From Oasisia sp. SBJ-2009 (taxonomy: Eukaryota > Annelida > Polychaeta > Sabellida > Siboglinidae): 64,000 nucleotides of DNA. Shown here piece after piece: positions 11,268 through 23,300 of this stretch (the stretch's first letter is position 1; every line of letters starts with the position of its first letter). The position numbers and the translations under genes were made by a program. The notes under the pieces are model-generated. The model had not been told where the DNA came from. It ran no database searches and saw nothing but the letters and a program-made list of their open reading frames with translations. The DNA lies in the NCBI GenBank assembly GCA_964017155.1, contig OZ024857.1:39550641-39614640 (forward strand). Direction: 5' to 3'.

Positions 11268-14200
11268 ATGTGTGTCATCACTAGGACTCTGGTGATTGTG
11301 CTCACATGGCAGCAGGTCTGTGGGAGAGTGACTGTACCTATAGGTAAGTGTTGTGTGCTAACTGCAGGCAGTAATGGGGACGGAATTTGTACTACTGGCA
11401 GCTGTGTTGCAATGTACGACAACATCTACAGTTCCACTATTAAAATAGCAATCCAAGATGCAATCTACACCCTAAAAAGCCCACAAATACTGGTTATCTA
11501 TACCTATGCTCTGTGTGTGTATTGTTCAGTTCCTTGACATCATTCGTGTTACAGTAAAAAATTGCATTATGTAACTGGTTCAATGCCATCTTATTCCATC
11601 TTATATGATAGTCACAGACATTCATTTGCTTTTCCGCTCACAACAAACACCTTCCAAGTGGTGAGGGGAGCTAATGCAGTATATACACATGTGCTGCTGG
11701 TTTTTATTGTTGACAAACACTTCATTGTGTATGTTCTAGTGTCTAGCACAGAAGCAGCCTATTCGAGTTTCATATCAGTATTTATATCAGTAAAAACAAA
11801 ATCATGTTTTGTACAAATCACGTATGTGTTAAAGTACAGCTTATTACAAAACATTATATTTTACTGACATAATTTGTTCAGCTGCCAACACATTAACATT
11901 ACAAATCCTATTAACCAAAACTCTACCACAAATCAGAATGTTGGTTACTGCTATTTTGTGCTATTCGGTACTTCTACTTAAAATTAAATAGTAATTAATA
12001 TTTCAACAGTACCACTAATGGTTTAAATAATGGTAGTCTTTATTATTATAAACAAACTATAGAATGAATATATTTTGAGTATATTTATAAACATTACATC
12101 GGTATCCATTTCAAATATTGTACTGTAGAACTTTGACTGCAATATTCTGTGTTGTGAAGGGGTATGGTATCCGTAAAGTACATCATCTTCAGGGTTAAAC
12201 ATTTCTGAGTGTGGTGTGTTTTACCTGCAGGGGAATAATTCACTTTGAAGATGGAAGGTACCAATAGTGGGTATTTGTGAACAGTAGCATAATTTTGTCT
12301 AGACACCGTATTATTCCTTATAGATGCACACTGCCTAATAGACATGCACCCCTTTTTACAGAGGTGAAATGCCCATAATGAAACTGTCTAGTGTGAATGC
12401 GGGAATTGAAATGCTGAACATATGGTAATACTCATAGCGCCACCTTGTGGACATTTTCTAGACAACATCTCTTTGTGCATTAGTCGTAAAATGACATCAC
12501 GTAATTGTTTCTATCTTGCCATTTGCTTCCGTTTTATTTTCAAAGTTGGACGTGTCATCATAATCGCATATATCTTTTTAACAACACACAGGAAGAATTG
12601 AAACAAAATGACATTCGTTATCACATAAATATCTCTATTCACAAGGACTGGTCAAAACAACGAACAGTGAAGCCTGGATGTCTGACTTGACATACTTGAT
12701 AATCAGTCGCTCCCTGTATGTGCACAGTTCATGTCACCCTGTTAGACATCACATCGTCAGTAATGCACATGGATTCAGCATACATTGAGGGTATTCTGCA
12801 ATGTTTGTGCTATGTGCTGCCTATCTTAAATGTGCACATGTGTGACATGTGTGTAATTTGTTTGATGGTGCATTAGTATTGATTACTGATACCTTGTGCT
12901 ACTGTTGCCTTATGTGAAATTAACAGATACCTACCCAAGCCCTTGCCCTCATGCACTGCATGTCTATTTGGGATAATACAGTAGGTTAAATGTTACAAAA
13001 AGATGAAGGTCTCAAAATGTTTCTTATATACATGTAATTTGACATCATAAGTATGTAGGAAAACTATTTTCAAATGGGTGAAAAAGCTCTATAAAAGCCA
13101 TTTAATTACGGTCCAACCACATGTGGTACCTCACTGATGTTTGTTTGTCTTTTCTGCCAACAGTGACATACAATGGCTGCATGCATGATGACAACGGCAA
13201 CTTCCACTTAAACTGTACCACTTCCGAGAGGATATATGTGCTCAATGCAGTACTGGGTAGAAGTGATGAGATGTGTCAGGACGAGGCGAGATGCTGTCCC
13301 TCATCCTCTGACTGCACTAGTGCTGCACAGTCTGACCACTTGGACCTGCTGAAGAACCAGTGCAATGGGCAACAACAGTGCCAAGTAGCTGTGGTCAAAC
13401 AGTTGTGCAATGGACATTTGACCGATTACGAAACAGTGAAATTTGTTTGTACCACCTTTGCAGGTATGTCAACGTCACATTGGAAAAATTGCTATGTTTA
13501 CTTACAAAGGTTCTACGTTATTATATACTCTCCAAAGCTAATATCTCCTTCCTTTCCATTCCTCTAATTTGTTCCTTGCCCTACAGCTGTAATTAGGGTT
13601 GCCACCTTCAACCCTAGCTATTATTATCATACATTTTGTTTTCAAATTATGCACAAATTTATATCTTGCCTATATAGCCTTGAATATAAGCATGGTCTTA
13701 ATTAAGCATTAGTGATAATATCATATTTTTTCAAATGATCATCATGTTCACATGTCAAAAATGACACAAGTGCTTGAAGGAAATAACAAAGACAGTATAG
13801 AATGTCACGAACACACTGGCTGTGACAAGAGGGTCACCAGCTAGTCTGGCTGATTTTGCTCTGGAAGAATGAAGCTGGAAAAAGAAATGTGAAAAGTTTG
13901 TTATAGGACATCATACCTTAATAGGACAACAAAAAGGTAAATGAGATGATTTTGATTCCTTATAGACACAATCTATAAGTACATTATATAAATAATCTAC
14001 TTTCTATGCCACACATAATTTACATTGCAGGTGAAAGCACAGCAGCTACGACCACAGCTCTGACCACCACAGCTACAACAACCACACACATTTCTACCAC
14101 AGCCACACAATCCACACCCACAACAAAAGCATCAACCATCAAAGCTACAACCACACACATTTCTACCACAGCTACAGAATCCACACCCACAGCAAAAGCA

Positions 14201-16254
14201 TCAACCATCAAAGCTACAACCACACACATTTCTACCACAGCCACACAATCCACAACCACAGCAAAAGCATCAACCATGAAAGCTACAACCACATACATTT
14301 CTACCACAGCCATAAAATCTACAACCACGGCATCAACGGTCAAACCTACAACAACACATATGTCTACCACAGCTGTAAAATCCACCACCACAAAAGCAGC
14401 TATGACAACCACACACATCTCCACCACAGCTAGAAAGTCTACACCCACAACCACAGCAATGCATGTAATGTCAACTGCACAGAATGGTGGTGACAACAGC
14501 AGTCAAAGCAATCCAACAAGAACCACCATTGAGAACACTTCCAACATGGCCACTGGGGGCAGCACAACTCTGGCCAAAGATGTGACCCGGAATGACGCAA
14601 GTGTACACACCAACAAGTTCACAAATACCAGTAAGAAATCACATCAACTAAGTTATTATCAGAATACCCCTAATAATAAAAGTATGTCATGGATGCTTCC
14701 CAGAGAAGTTAGGATGGTGTTCAATTGAATAGGTCTGCCAAGCAGTAAAAAGTGTAAAGCATTTTGAGCATTCCTGATAACTGGATAATGCACTATATAC
14801 TTAACTTTTTTCTTTATCTCAAATATCCTGAGAAACTCTAAGTTCAGTGCCACATGAAAACCAAAGGGTTAAGCATTCTCATTACCATGTATGGTGTAAA
14901 GTTGTCAACAACTCAATGGAGCTGATAACAAACTTAAAGGAGGGGATGCAATATATAAATGTAGAGTTACATATGATGGTGAAATGAAAATATATTTCCT
15001 ATAGTCTTAATGATGTAAGGGAGTGAGCTCCACAAAGTTGGTGCAGCCACAGAGAAGGTTTGAGTTTGTCTGAACTATGGGAGCAAAAGGTAGATTAGAA
15101 TCAGTCGACTGAAGTTCATCAGCTGATGTCTATTTGTCATAACTCTCTAACTATTTTGTTAGCAATATTGGTATTGTATAATATGATTAACAACTTTACT
15201 ACAACACATTTTCTTGTGTGTAGTTTCTCTTGTGGGATACAGAACACTGCAGCCTCAACACCTGGTGTTATCCAACCTACAACCTTAACATATCAACCAA
15301 TCTGTTCTTCCACTTTCATGTTGACTGTGTGTGCCATTTTAGAATAAATTTATGTTTCATTTAAACTCACATCCATTCTCTAGCTAAACCGACACCTGCA
15401 AAGATTAGAAGCAACATGTTAACATAACAAATATCAATATGGTAATATTATTAATTTTAAATCGTATTGTCTGTATCTGCCGGAATGTTCCATGCAATGT
15501 TCCATTTAATGCAATGTAACGAGACATCACTGTGGACTTGTTACAGCCCTGCTGCTGATTGCTGTGCCCTGCGTCATAGCTGTGGTTGCTATTATACTCT
15601 TCATCATCTACAGGACGTACGTCAACTACTTACACATATCCACTGTGATGTACCATGTACTTGTCACAATTAACTTTATATTTAACGTAACTGTATAGTT
15701 AATTTTAAAAAGCAATTTATGAACATCTGAATGATGGCTCATTGGAAGATGTAACAATGACAATGTAACAATGACAATGTAACAATGACAATGTAACAAT
15801 GACAATGTAACAATGACAATGTAACAATGACAATGTAACAATGACAATGTTACATGTCACATGGTCACCATCATGAAATAAATATTTTACATACTTTTAT
15901 CCCTGAGCCTCAGAAGGCAGTAAGACGTGATGGGAAGTGTAGGTTATGTCGAGGTTACAACTGATGGGGTCACTGCCTGACATCACTGTCCTAACTGCAT
16001 GCGTGACCACTAACAAACTTTGACAGATTGTTTTTATCTGCCCAGTGATTAAACAACTGTGCCCTATGTGTTATGTCACAAATAATAACAAAAAAGAAAA
16101 TGGAGATAAGTATCCATTACAAACAAAAACAGAAACAAATACTAAATTTTTGTGTTGTTTTGTCTGTAGGACCAGACGAACTAAGGCGCACCATCGGATG
16201 GACAAGCCACCACGAACTACAAGCCTATATGACGCCATCCCTATAGACAGTTAG
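11268..16254 (+). CDS. Receptor gene B: one SUEL/Gal-lectin-like domain, Thr-rich stalk, TM, very short ITIM-like tail
   Basis: Spliced gene with five exons: 11268-11343, 13164-13463, 14031-14630, 15547-15616, 16170-16254. They total 1131 nt, giving 376 aa and a TAG stop. Exon 1 is 76 nt, the same as gene A, and encodes a weak N-terminal hydrophobic segment. Exon 2 is the single lectin domain (about 26-125). Exon 3 is a 200-residue Thr/Ser stalk with 23-aa repeats. Exon 4 is a TM helix (about 326-346). Exon 5 is a basic 29-residue tail ending S-L-Y-D-A-I-P-I-D-S, where S-x-Y-x-x-I is an ITIM-consensus match (Y369). Intron phases 1,1,1,2 equal those of gene A. Y-D-A-I is shared with gene D. 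Predicted inhibitory-type or adaptor-docking surface receptor by motif only; ligand unknown. Confidence 0.85.
13164..13463 (+). CDS. Gene B exon 2: SUEL/Gal-lectin-like domain
   Basis: A 300-nt symmetric phase 1-1 exon with acceptor gccaacag and donor g|gtatgt. It has N-G-C, L-N-C, a C-C pair, C-N-G-Q-Q-Q-C-Q-V-A-V and a terminal F-V-C; ten cysteines in all. The segment A-V-L-G-R near the first third matches the family's A-x-Y-G-R block with Leu for Tyr. This is the clearest Gal-lectin domain in the window. Confidence 0.88.
14031..14630 (+). CDS. Gene B exon 3: Thr-rich stalk with 23-aa repeats
   Basis: A 600-nt phase 1-1 exon. It contains about four copies of a 69-bp unit encoding a 23-residue Thr/Ser/Ala repeat with the core T-T-T-H-I-S-T-T-A, followed by a non-repetitive Ser/Asn/Thr segment. 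Probably a densely O-glycosylated stalk. Donor a|gtaaga. The antisense Val-rich frame is a shadow. Confidence 0.83.
14715..14810 (+). mobile_element. SINE 3'-tail fragment in gene B intron 3
   Basis: The stretch gtaaagcattttgagcattc ... tggataatgcactatata closely matches the 3' part of the SINE at 44430-44645 and resembles the one at 18293. Only the tail is present. Confidence 0.55.
15547..15616 (+). CDS. Gene B exon 4: transmembrane segment
   Basis: A 70-nt exon (phase 1 in, phase 2 out) with acceptor cttgttacag and donor ac|gtacgt. It encodes T-L-L-L-I-A-V-P-C then I-A-V-V-A-I-I-L-F-I-I-Y-R, a single membrane helix. Position and phases match the TM exons of A, C and D. Confidence 0.82.
15752..15853. 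repeat. 14-bp minisatellite
   Basis: About seven to eight tandem copies of aatgacaatgtaac in intron 4 of gene B. Confidence 0.92.
16170..16254 (+). CDS. Gene B exon 5: short tail with one ITIM-like motif
   Basis: An 85-nt terminal exon with acceptor tgtctgtag, phase 2. It is rich in Arg/Lys/His, then P-P-R-T-T-S-L-Y-D-A-I-P-I-D-S and TAG. The tail has a single tyrosine, placed in an ITIM-consensus match. The tails of A, C and D are 7 to 16 times longer. Confidence 0.82.
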
Positions 16255-16279
16255 ACACGATGGCAGGGTATTCTGGACT

Positions 16280-16598
16280 GCCCAACAGACTAGCCTGAAT
16301 CACCCAGCAGAGGATGAAATGCCCAACAGACTAGCCTGAATCACCCAGCAGAGGATGAAAAGCCCAACAGACTAGCCTGAATCACCCAGCAGAGGATGAA
16401 ATGCCCAACAGACTAGCCTGAATCACCCAGCAGAGGATGAAAAGCCCAACAGACTAGCCTGAATCACCCAGCAGAGGATGAAATGCCCAACAGACTAGCC
16501 TGAATCACCCAGCAGAGGATGAAATGCCCAACAGACTAGCCTGAATCACCTAGCAGAGGATGAAATGCCCAACAGACTAGCCTGAATCACCCAGCAGT
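16280..16598. repeat. 41-bp satellite immediately 3' of gene B
   Basis: About eight almost identical direct copies of a 41-bp unit starting gcccaacagactagcctgaa, beginning 26 bp after the stop codon and so probably in the 3'UTR. Degenerate partial copies continue to about 16700. There are no spacers, so it is not a CRISPR array. Confidence 0.95.
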
Positions 16599-17439
16599 GT
16601 TAACTGAAGTGCACAACAGAGCCCAACAGAGTACCTGAAATGTCAGACAGTGCTGCCTGACATGCCCAACAATATACCCCAAAGTGCCCAACAGGGTAGC
16701 CTGAAGTATCAGGAAGAATAGCCAGAAGAAGCTAATGATGGGCTGATGGTAGAATGTTGGGCTCTGGAATGCAAGTGGAACTTAGCAGAAACATGTGTTG
16801 ACATAACAAGTGTGATGATGGTCATGAATGACCTCTACGCAGATGAAAATTATTACAGTGTGTCTGAAGCTGGACTAACCCAAACTGTTGATTGAAAATG
16901 GTAACACATAAGATTACCAAATTTACTATAAAACTTTATCAGACTTTTACACAAGACTCAAGAGGACCATGGTGTGAATCCTTTCACTGTCATCACAAAG
17001 CTTGGAAAATTGAATTCCATGATGCCTTATAGTTCATTGAGCTGTTTAGATGATGACTTGGCTACTGACACTACTGTATATATAGTAATCGTCTTTGCAT
17101 CATTGCAGTTTCTCATAGTAGTCAAGTGCACAGCAGACTGTGTCTGCCTCGGAAGTGAAATGTAATGTGCTTCAAAGTTCAAACAGTTCCAAGGACTTGA
17201 TATATCATTACATAAGATCTTTCTTTTTCTAATTAATTTCATATTTTCTAATGAAAATTTTATTGATAGGATATAAAATAATTTTAGATTAACACAGTAA
17301 CTATGTACACTGTACATTTAAAAGTAAAGTGTCATGTCTGAGTTTACTGAAAATGTCACAATATTCACTGTATTATTTTATTTGGCCTACCCGCCCACCC
17401 GCTTGGCTATAGCTGCCTGTATGCCTGCTTGTGTCTGCC

Positions 17440-17769
17440 AACCTATGTCTGCCTACTTGCTGCTGGCTTTCTGTGTTAGCCTGTCTATATCTGCCTGCAT
17501 GTCTGCTTCCATGTGTCTGCCTGTCTGTGTCTGCCTGTCTGTGTCTGCCTGTCTGTGTCTGCCTGTCTGTGTCTGCCTGTCTGTGTCTGCCTGTCAGTGT
17601 CTGCCTGTCTATATCTGCCTGCATGTCTGCCTGCATATGTGTGCCTGTCTGTATCTGCCTGGCTCTGTCTGCCTGTCTGTGTCTGCCTGTCTGTATCTAC
17701 CTGCCTGTGTCTGCCTGTCTATGTATGCCTGCCTGTCTATACCTGATGGTGTCTGTCTATCAGCCTGCC

Positions 17770-17826
<57 letters not shown>

Positions 17827-17830
17827 GCAA
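17440..17830. repeat. CTGT/CTGC-rich satellite (14-bp unit, then pure CTGT)
   Basis: A 14-bp unit (ctgtctgtgtctgc) with variants, followed by a pure (CTGT)n run at about 17768-17825. It generates several Cys/Leu/Val-rich ORFs in all frames that are not genes. Confidence 0.95.
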
Positions 17831-18292
17831 ATGTTATTTACAGACCCCTGTGGTGAGTGTGGGTCAACCTCCACATACAACACAAGTGTCCATTCTCACG
17901 ACACAATGACCCACACAAAGCACCCTCAGGACCTCTACACAAGATTGTTATCCGTTATCATTTGAAAAGATTCACATACAATATAGCTGTGTCACGAACT
18001 ACAGGACACATTCACCAAACATTGAAAAGCTGTTTACAGCTAGTCACATGATTTCCGGTGCCGCGTGATTTCATTAAACTTCCTGCTCCAAGCTAATGCA
18101 AGTTACGCATGGCGGAACATTTGCTTGCTTGCAATTTCCTAGACATCCAAACATGTACAGCTGTAGTTAGACAATATCAACCTGAAATGCCCTTATGTAA
18201 CTCTTGTTTTCCATTCAGATTTATCCACAAAATATATGTTTATTGCAAGTTCTACTAGCACACCTATAAAACGTTTGTATTAGTAGATTGCA

Positions 18293-18620
18293 GCAGCACA
18301 GTGGTACTGTGGCTTGAGCTTCGACCTCTTGACTAAGAGGACCCAGGTTCAAATCCTGTGCTGCAGTGTCCAACCTTTGGCAAGTTGTTTCACTCTACAT
18401 TGCTCCAGCTGTACGAGTATCTTGCTATAAGCAGCGGTGGATAGTTGTGTCTTTCCACGTTAATTGCAGCATGGCGGGATGCTTCCCAAATAATTCTATA
18501 TGGTGTTCAATTAAACATTTTTATCAGGGAGTAAAGAGCATTGAGCAATTCTGTGGAGTGGAAATTGCTGCACGATATAAGAACTTTACATTTGTATATC
18601 TGATTAGCTGTATTTTGTGA
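18293..18620 (+). mobile_element. tRNA-derived SINE
   Basis: A 72-nt tRNA-like head (18293-18364) has a perfect 7-bp acceptor stem (gcagcac/gtgctgc) and a canonical B box ggttcaaatcc. The anticodon arm is irregular, so a working tRNA is unlikely. A body follows with ggcaagttgtttcactctac and attgctcc, then a tail with gtaaagagcattgagcaatt. Body and tail recur at 44430-44645 and 14715-14810, defining a dispersed family. Confidence 0.8.
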
Positions 18621-19044
18621 CAATACAGATCAGACATTGATCACAATAATATCACCAAGGTTCAATACATTATTTAACATTATGTATTCATTTCAAAGTT
18701 AATTATTTTATTTTATTTGCACTGAAAACTGATCCCTGACTTCACTGGCCCATCCCCTAATAAGTTATGATTGTTACATGTTGTAATTAGGATGAACAAT
18801 AAAACTGGAGCCGGAATCAACTTTATGACTATCTTTTTGACTGACATCATATAATATTATTACATAAAAATCCAGCCTAACTGTGTGTCTACTTGTCGGT
18901 CATTCCTATACACGTATAACACATTATTTGTTATTCTTCTTTTACACACTTATCTATAATGTGTTTCTTGTGGGAAACATCAGAACGGTACTATACATTT
19001 TCCATAATTAGTTTATTTCCAAAGTAAGCATCAGCTAAATGACC

Positions 19045-19316
19045 TCACGACAGGCTCACGTTCAGTCCATGATAGAGCCACACCCAATTACAAAATCAGA
19101 TAGGGGACTTTTAGTGACAGATGAGATGATTTCTCCTGTTCAAGACCCTGGACACGTGTGGCCGGGCACACCGTCACGCATGACCTAACATGGCATATTC
19201 AGAACCGCGCCCAATTACTGTGAAATGTATCAGGGATATTTAGTGGCAGACTGGATGACTTCCTCTCTTCAAGATCTGGTCACGTGTGGCCGGGCACATT
19301 GTCACGCATGACCTAC
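19045..19316. repeat. Tandemly duplicated ~125-bp segment upstream of gene C
   Basis: Two diverged copies share cacccaatta / cgcccaatta, then cacgtgtggccgggcac and gtcacgcatgacct. Both copies include a CACGTG E-box. They lie about 1 kb 5' of the gene C start, so either a regulatory duplication or an old repeat. Confidence 0.65.
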
Positions 19317-20324
19317 AGCTCCACTGCACACTGGTGTTGTTTTTTCGTTGATACTGTAATCATTTATATAATGCGTACCTGCTTGCCTGCATGTATCTGT
19401 GGTGTACACTGAAGGTACACAAATAGCAGTATTGTATACGAGTTGATATCACTTCCTGGGTGGAGTATTGCGTATTTATCAGCCAAATCCGAATTAGTCA
19501 GTGATTTAGATTGTTAACCCTCAGTTATTGGCCTTACACTTTGCTGTCACTTGTGGTTTGGTCTCCCATCTTGGCAAAACAAACATTCCCTAGTGACGAC
19601 TAGGAGAGGATCCTGCATGAGCTAACTATCTGGATTATCCCAGCTGTCATAGTTTCACAGAGAGAGGTTAAATAATAATAAAGGTTTATTCACTTCACTG
19701 GCAGCCAAAGCGGCTGAATAGTACAATGAGAACGTATTCATATGGTTGATAACAAATTAATTAATGTATATTAGTAAAACTATTTATGAAAGCATAACAA
19801 TATATGAAAGTGTTACTAATGAGAATGTCTAGTAAAATTAAAGCGACACAAATTTTGGATAGTAAAACTGTAAATGTTCTCTAATATGAATATATACATT
19901 TAGGTAAATTAAAGCATAAAGAATAAAAAATAAAAATATTTAGCAAAGTATATTATTATAAATGGAACATACAACATGAGTAAAAAATTACAACTCGTTA
20001 AAATAGTATAAAATAGATCAATTGAATAAATAGTTCTGTAGTGTGCCTCTCCAGCCACCATACAAACACACACACAGTGAAGTCTTGTTTGTACACCTCT
20101 GACCAAAATTTTAAATGGGTCAGACTATCGCCACAATGCAATAAGTACAGCAACCTTAGAAATCTGCCACGGTTGACTGACCATGAAAGGGCTCTCGGTG
20201 CTGCATGGCGGCATACTATACATTTTCTGGCTGGAGGAAAACTCCCTGTGTAACTTCCTCTTACAAGCTAGTCTGTGTGTGACCACTTAATGCCAGGGTA
20301 TGTTTAAGCTGGATCTCCTCAAAC

Positions 20325-23300
20325 ATGGATCTTGCTGTCTTCTTTCTGCTGTTGGTGGCTGTACCTTCACCTATTCTGAGCGACACTACCACAGGTAAGT
20401 TACAAGCCGACACACCAATGGGGCTATATGCTATATACAAAGGGGTCTCACTGGCAATACTTGCTAAGTTTGTGTCAGTGCAACTACACATAACTGTTGA
20501 CCATTCAGTGTGCTCTGCAGGTGAAGAGATCAACTAAGCCGGTGTTGTCAGTAATTGCAGTACAAACTATCCCATTAGTGAACTCAGTAGTTGTTAATAA
20601 TACATAATTTTAATGTGTATATGAAGTCATACTACATGTTGTCCTTTAACTAAATTGTCACCATGGCCTAGTTACAGTGAGGCAAAAAAGAGTTCACACA
20701 CAACGTTTGTCTAATCTTAGATCTGACATATCTATCCTTGGATCAATTTGACAGTGAATAATCAAACCTAAAAGGCTTTAATGGTGCATTTAACTAAAAA
20801 TATTTCACAACACTGCACTGTCGCTCTAGCAATCTGTGGGCATGGGCAGCAGTTTGAAGTGACATAATTTTTTAATCTCATTAAAATGTGCTATAAAGTG
20901 TGGACAAGCTTTTCAAATAAAATATGTCAGTACTTTTTATTTTACTTTTACCTTGGATGGACATTTTTATAACGCATTTAGTATTGAATTGGTTCTTCTG
21001 GACATTTTAATTTTGGTGACATTACAAATGTATATCATCATCATCATCATTGTGCAGCCATTGTGTCCCATGATTGGGCAAAGGCCTGAGTTGTAGACTT
21101 GTCTCTTTGAGCATATTCCAATATTGTCCTTGAAGATGTCGCGGTGCTTGGTGAATGCTGTCCAAATGTATATAATATGTACATGTATATATAATTATAG
21201 TTATGTGTGTGTATTACAATGTGGACATTATAATATATATATATATATGTATATGTATATGCATATGTATGTATGTATACATACGTATATATATTATATA
21301 CACATACATATATTATATATATATATATATATATACAGACAAATAATATATAGCCATATAGACTAGTTTAATAAATTATATCATGTCATCACTTGCAAAT
21401 GACCTTTCAAAATGGTACACACAACCATTGACTACCTGGGTTAATAGATAAAGTTCCAAGATCTCAAAATGTACAGTTTTGTGGTGTCCTATTCATATTC
21501 TCATCTGCATGCGTACATGCAACTAACTGCTAGCTATAGTATTACAGTACACACTTGCAAATGTTATTAGATGTAAATATAAAATTGTACGCTAGCATCC
21601 CATTGTGAAACCTGGCAGAGTTTTATAATATAAATTTTAATAACCAATAATGCTAAAGATAGTCATGAATTTAATGGGGGTTTTTAGTATGCAAGGAGTT
21701 AATAAGCAAATGCATGCGACATTGTGATGTTGTTTGGTTTACAGCCCTTGAGCCAAATACCACCATGTCCAGTAATGACAACTCTACTAACGACAACTCT
21801 ACTAACGACACCTCTACTGATGTCTCCAGTGACTACACCACCACTGCCAGCAGCACATTCAGCAAGAAAGATGACACAACAGCTGTCACAGGTAGGACAG
21901 ATCTATGCACCCTCCCACTAGAGGCTAAACATACCACAGGAAATCTACACACTTTCATAGTTTACGTGCGTCAGTTTAACAAGATCTGTTGACATTTTCT
22001 TTAACATTTTGTAATTATATTACAACATACACCAGTATGTGAGAATAACTGACTTCACTTGACCAGTGTCTTGTAACTTGTATTTAATGAAACAAGCCAA
22101 GGAACTAGTGTCTATATATTCAATCGATGATAATACTATTATTACTTAAAAAACAAAAAAGTACAAAGTGGTCACTTAAAACTGTTGTGCAACTGCTTAT
22201 AGCACTGTACAACAGTGTATGTGGTGTGTGGTGTTGTGCTATGTGCTACATATCTTCCACTGTGTGTGTGCAGGTGAAGTTACAAGTAGAGGTGGCAACA
22301 CAGGTGCTGGGTCAAGTATGGTGATGATCATATCAGCGGCAGCAGGTGGCGTCATCATCTGTATCATCATCATTGTAGTAGTTGTCCTACTGCTCCGAAG
22401 ACGGAAAAGGTGTGTTCCCACTAACACTGTATGTGACACGTTCACTAACACTGTATGTGACATGTTCACTAACACTGTATGTGACATGTACACTAACACT
22501 GTATGTGACATATGCACTAACACTCTATGTGACACGTTCACTAACACTCTATGTGACATGTGCACTAACACTGTATGTGACATATGCACTAACACTCTAT
22601 GTGACATGTGCACTAACACTGTATGTGACATGTGCACTAACACTGTATGTGACATGTGCACTAACACTCTATGTGACATGTGCACTAACACTGTATGTGA
22701 CATGTGCACTAACACTGTATGTGACACATTCACTAACACTATATGTGACATGTGCACTAACACTGTATGTGACACGTTCACTAACACTGTATGTGACATG
22801 TGCACTAACACTGTATGTGACACATTCACTAACACTATATGTGACATGTGCACTAACACTGTATGTGACACGTTCACTAACACTGTATGTGACATGTGCA
22901 CTAACACTGTATGTGACATGTGCACTAACACTGTATGTGACATGTGCACTAACACTGTATGTGACACGTTCACTAACACTGTATGTGACATGTGTAATAA
23001 CACTGTATGTGACACATTCACTAACACTGTATGTGACACGTTCACTAACACTGTATGTGACACGTTCACTAACACTGTATGTGACACGTTCACTAACACT
23101 GTATGTGACACGTTCACTAACACTGTATGTGACATGTGCACTAACACTGTATGTGACATGTGCACTAACACTGTATGTGACATGTGCACTAACACTGTAT
23201 GTGACACGTTCACTAACACTGTATGTGACATGTGTAATAACACTGTATGTGACACATTCACTAACACTGTATGTGACACGTTCACTAACACTGTATGTGA

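Larger units (their letters stand above)
16255..20324. other. Intergenic region between genes B and C
   Basis: Contains a 41-bp satellite just after the gene B stop, a CTGT-rich satellite, a tRNA-derived SINE and a duplicated segment about 1 kb upstream of gene C. The rest is AT-rich. Short ORFs at 16974 and 17027 show no domain. No receptor exon was found. Confidence 0.6.

Noticed and set aside
16280..16598. Possible CRISPR-like array
   Set aside because: Copies are directly adjacent with no unique spacers, and the genome is animal.
17334..17909. Cys/Leu/Val/Ser-rich ORFs
   Set aside because: Low-complexity CTGT/CTGC satellite read in all frames.
18293..18364. Functional tRNA gene
   Set aside because: Perfect acceptor stem and B box, but irregular anticodon loop and continuation into a SINE body.
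20395..21744. Hidden lectin exon in gene C intron 1
   Set aside because: I looked for the C-x-G-K/Q-x-x-C-x-V core and a C-C pair in all plus frames and found none. A very diverged exon cannot be excluded.
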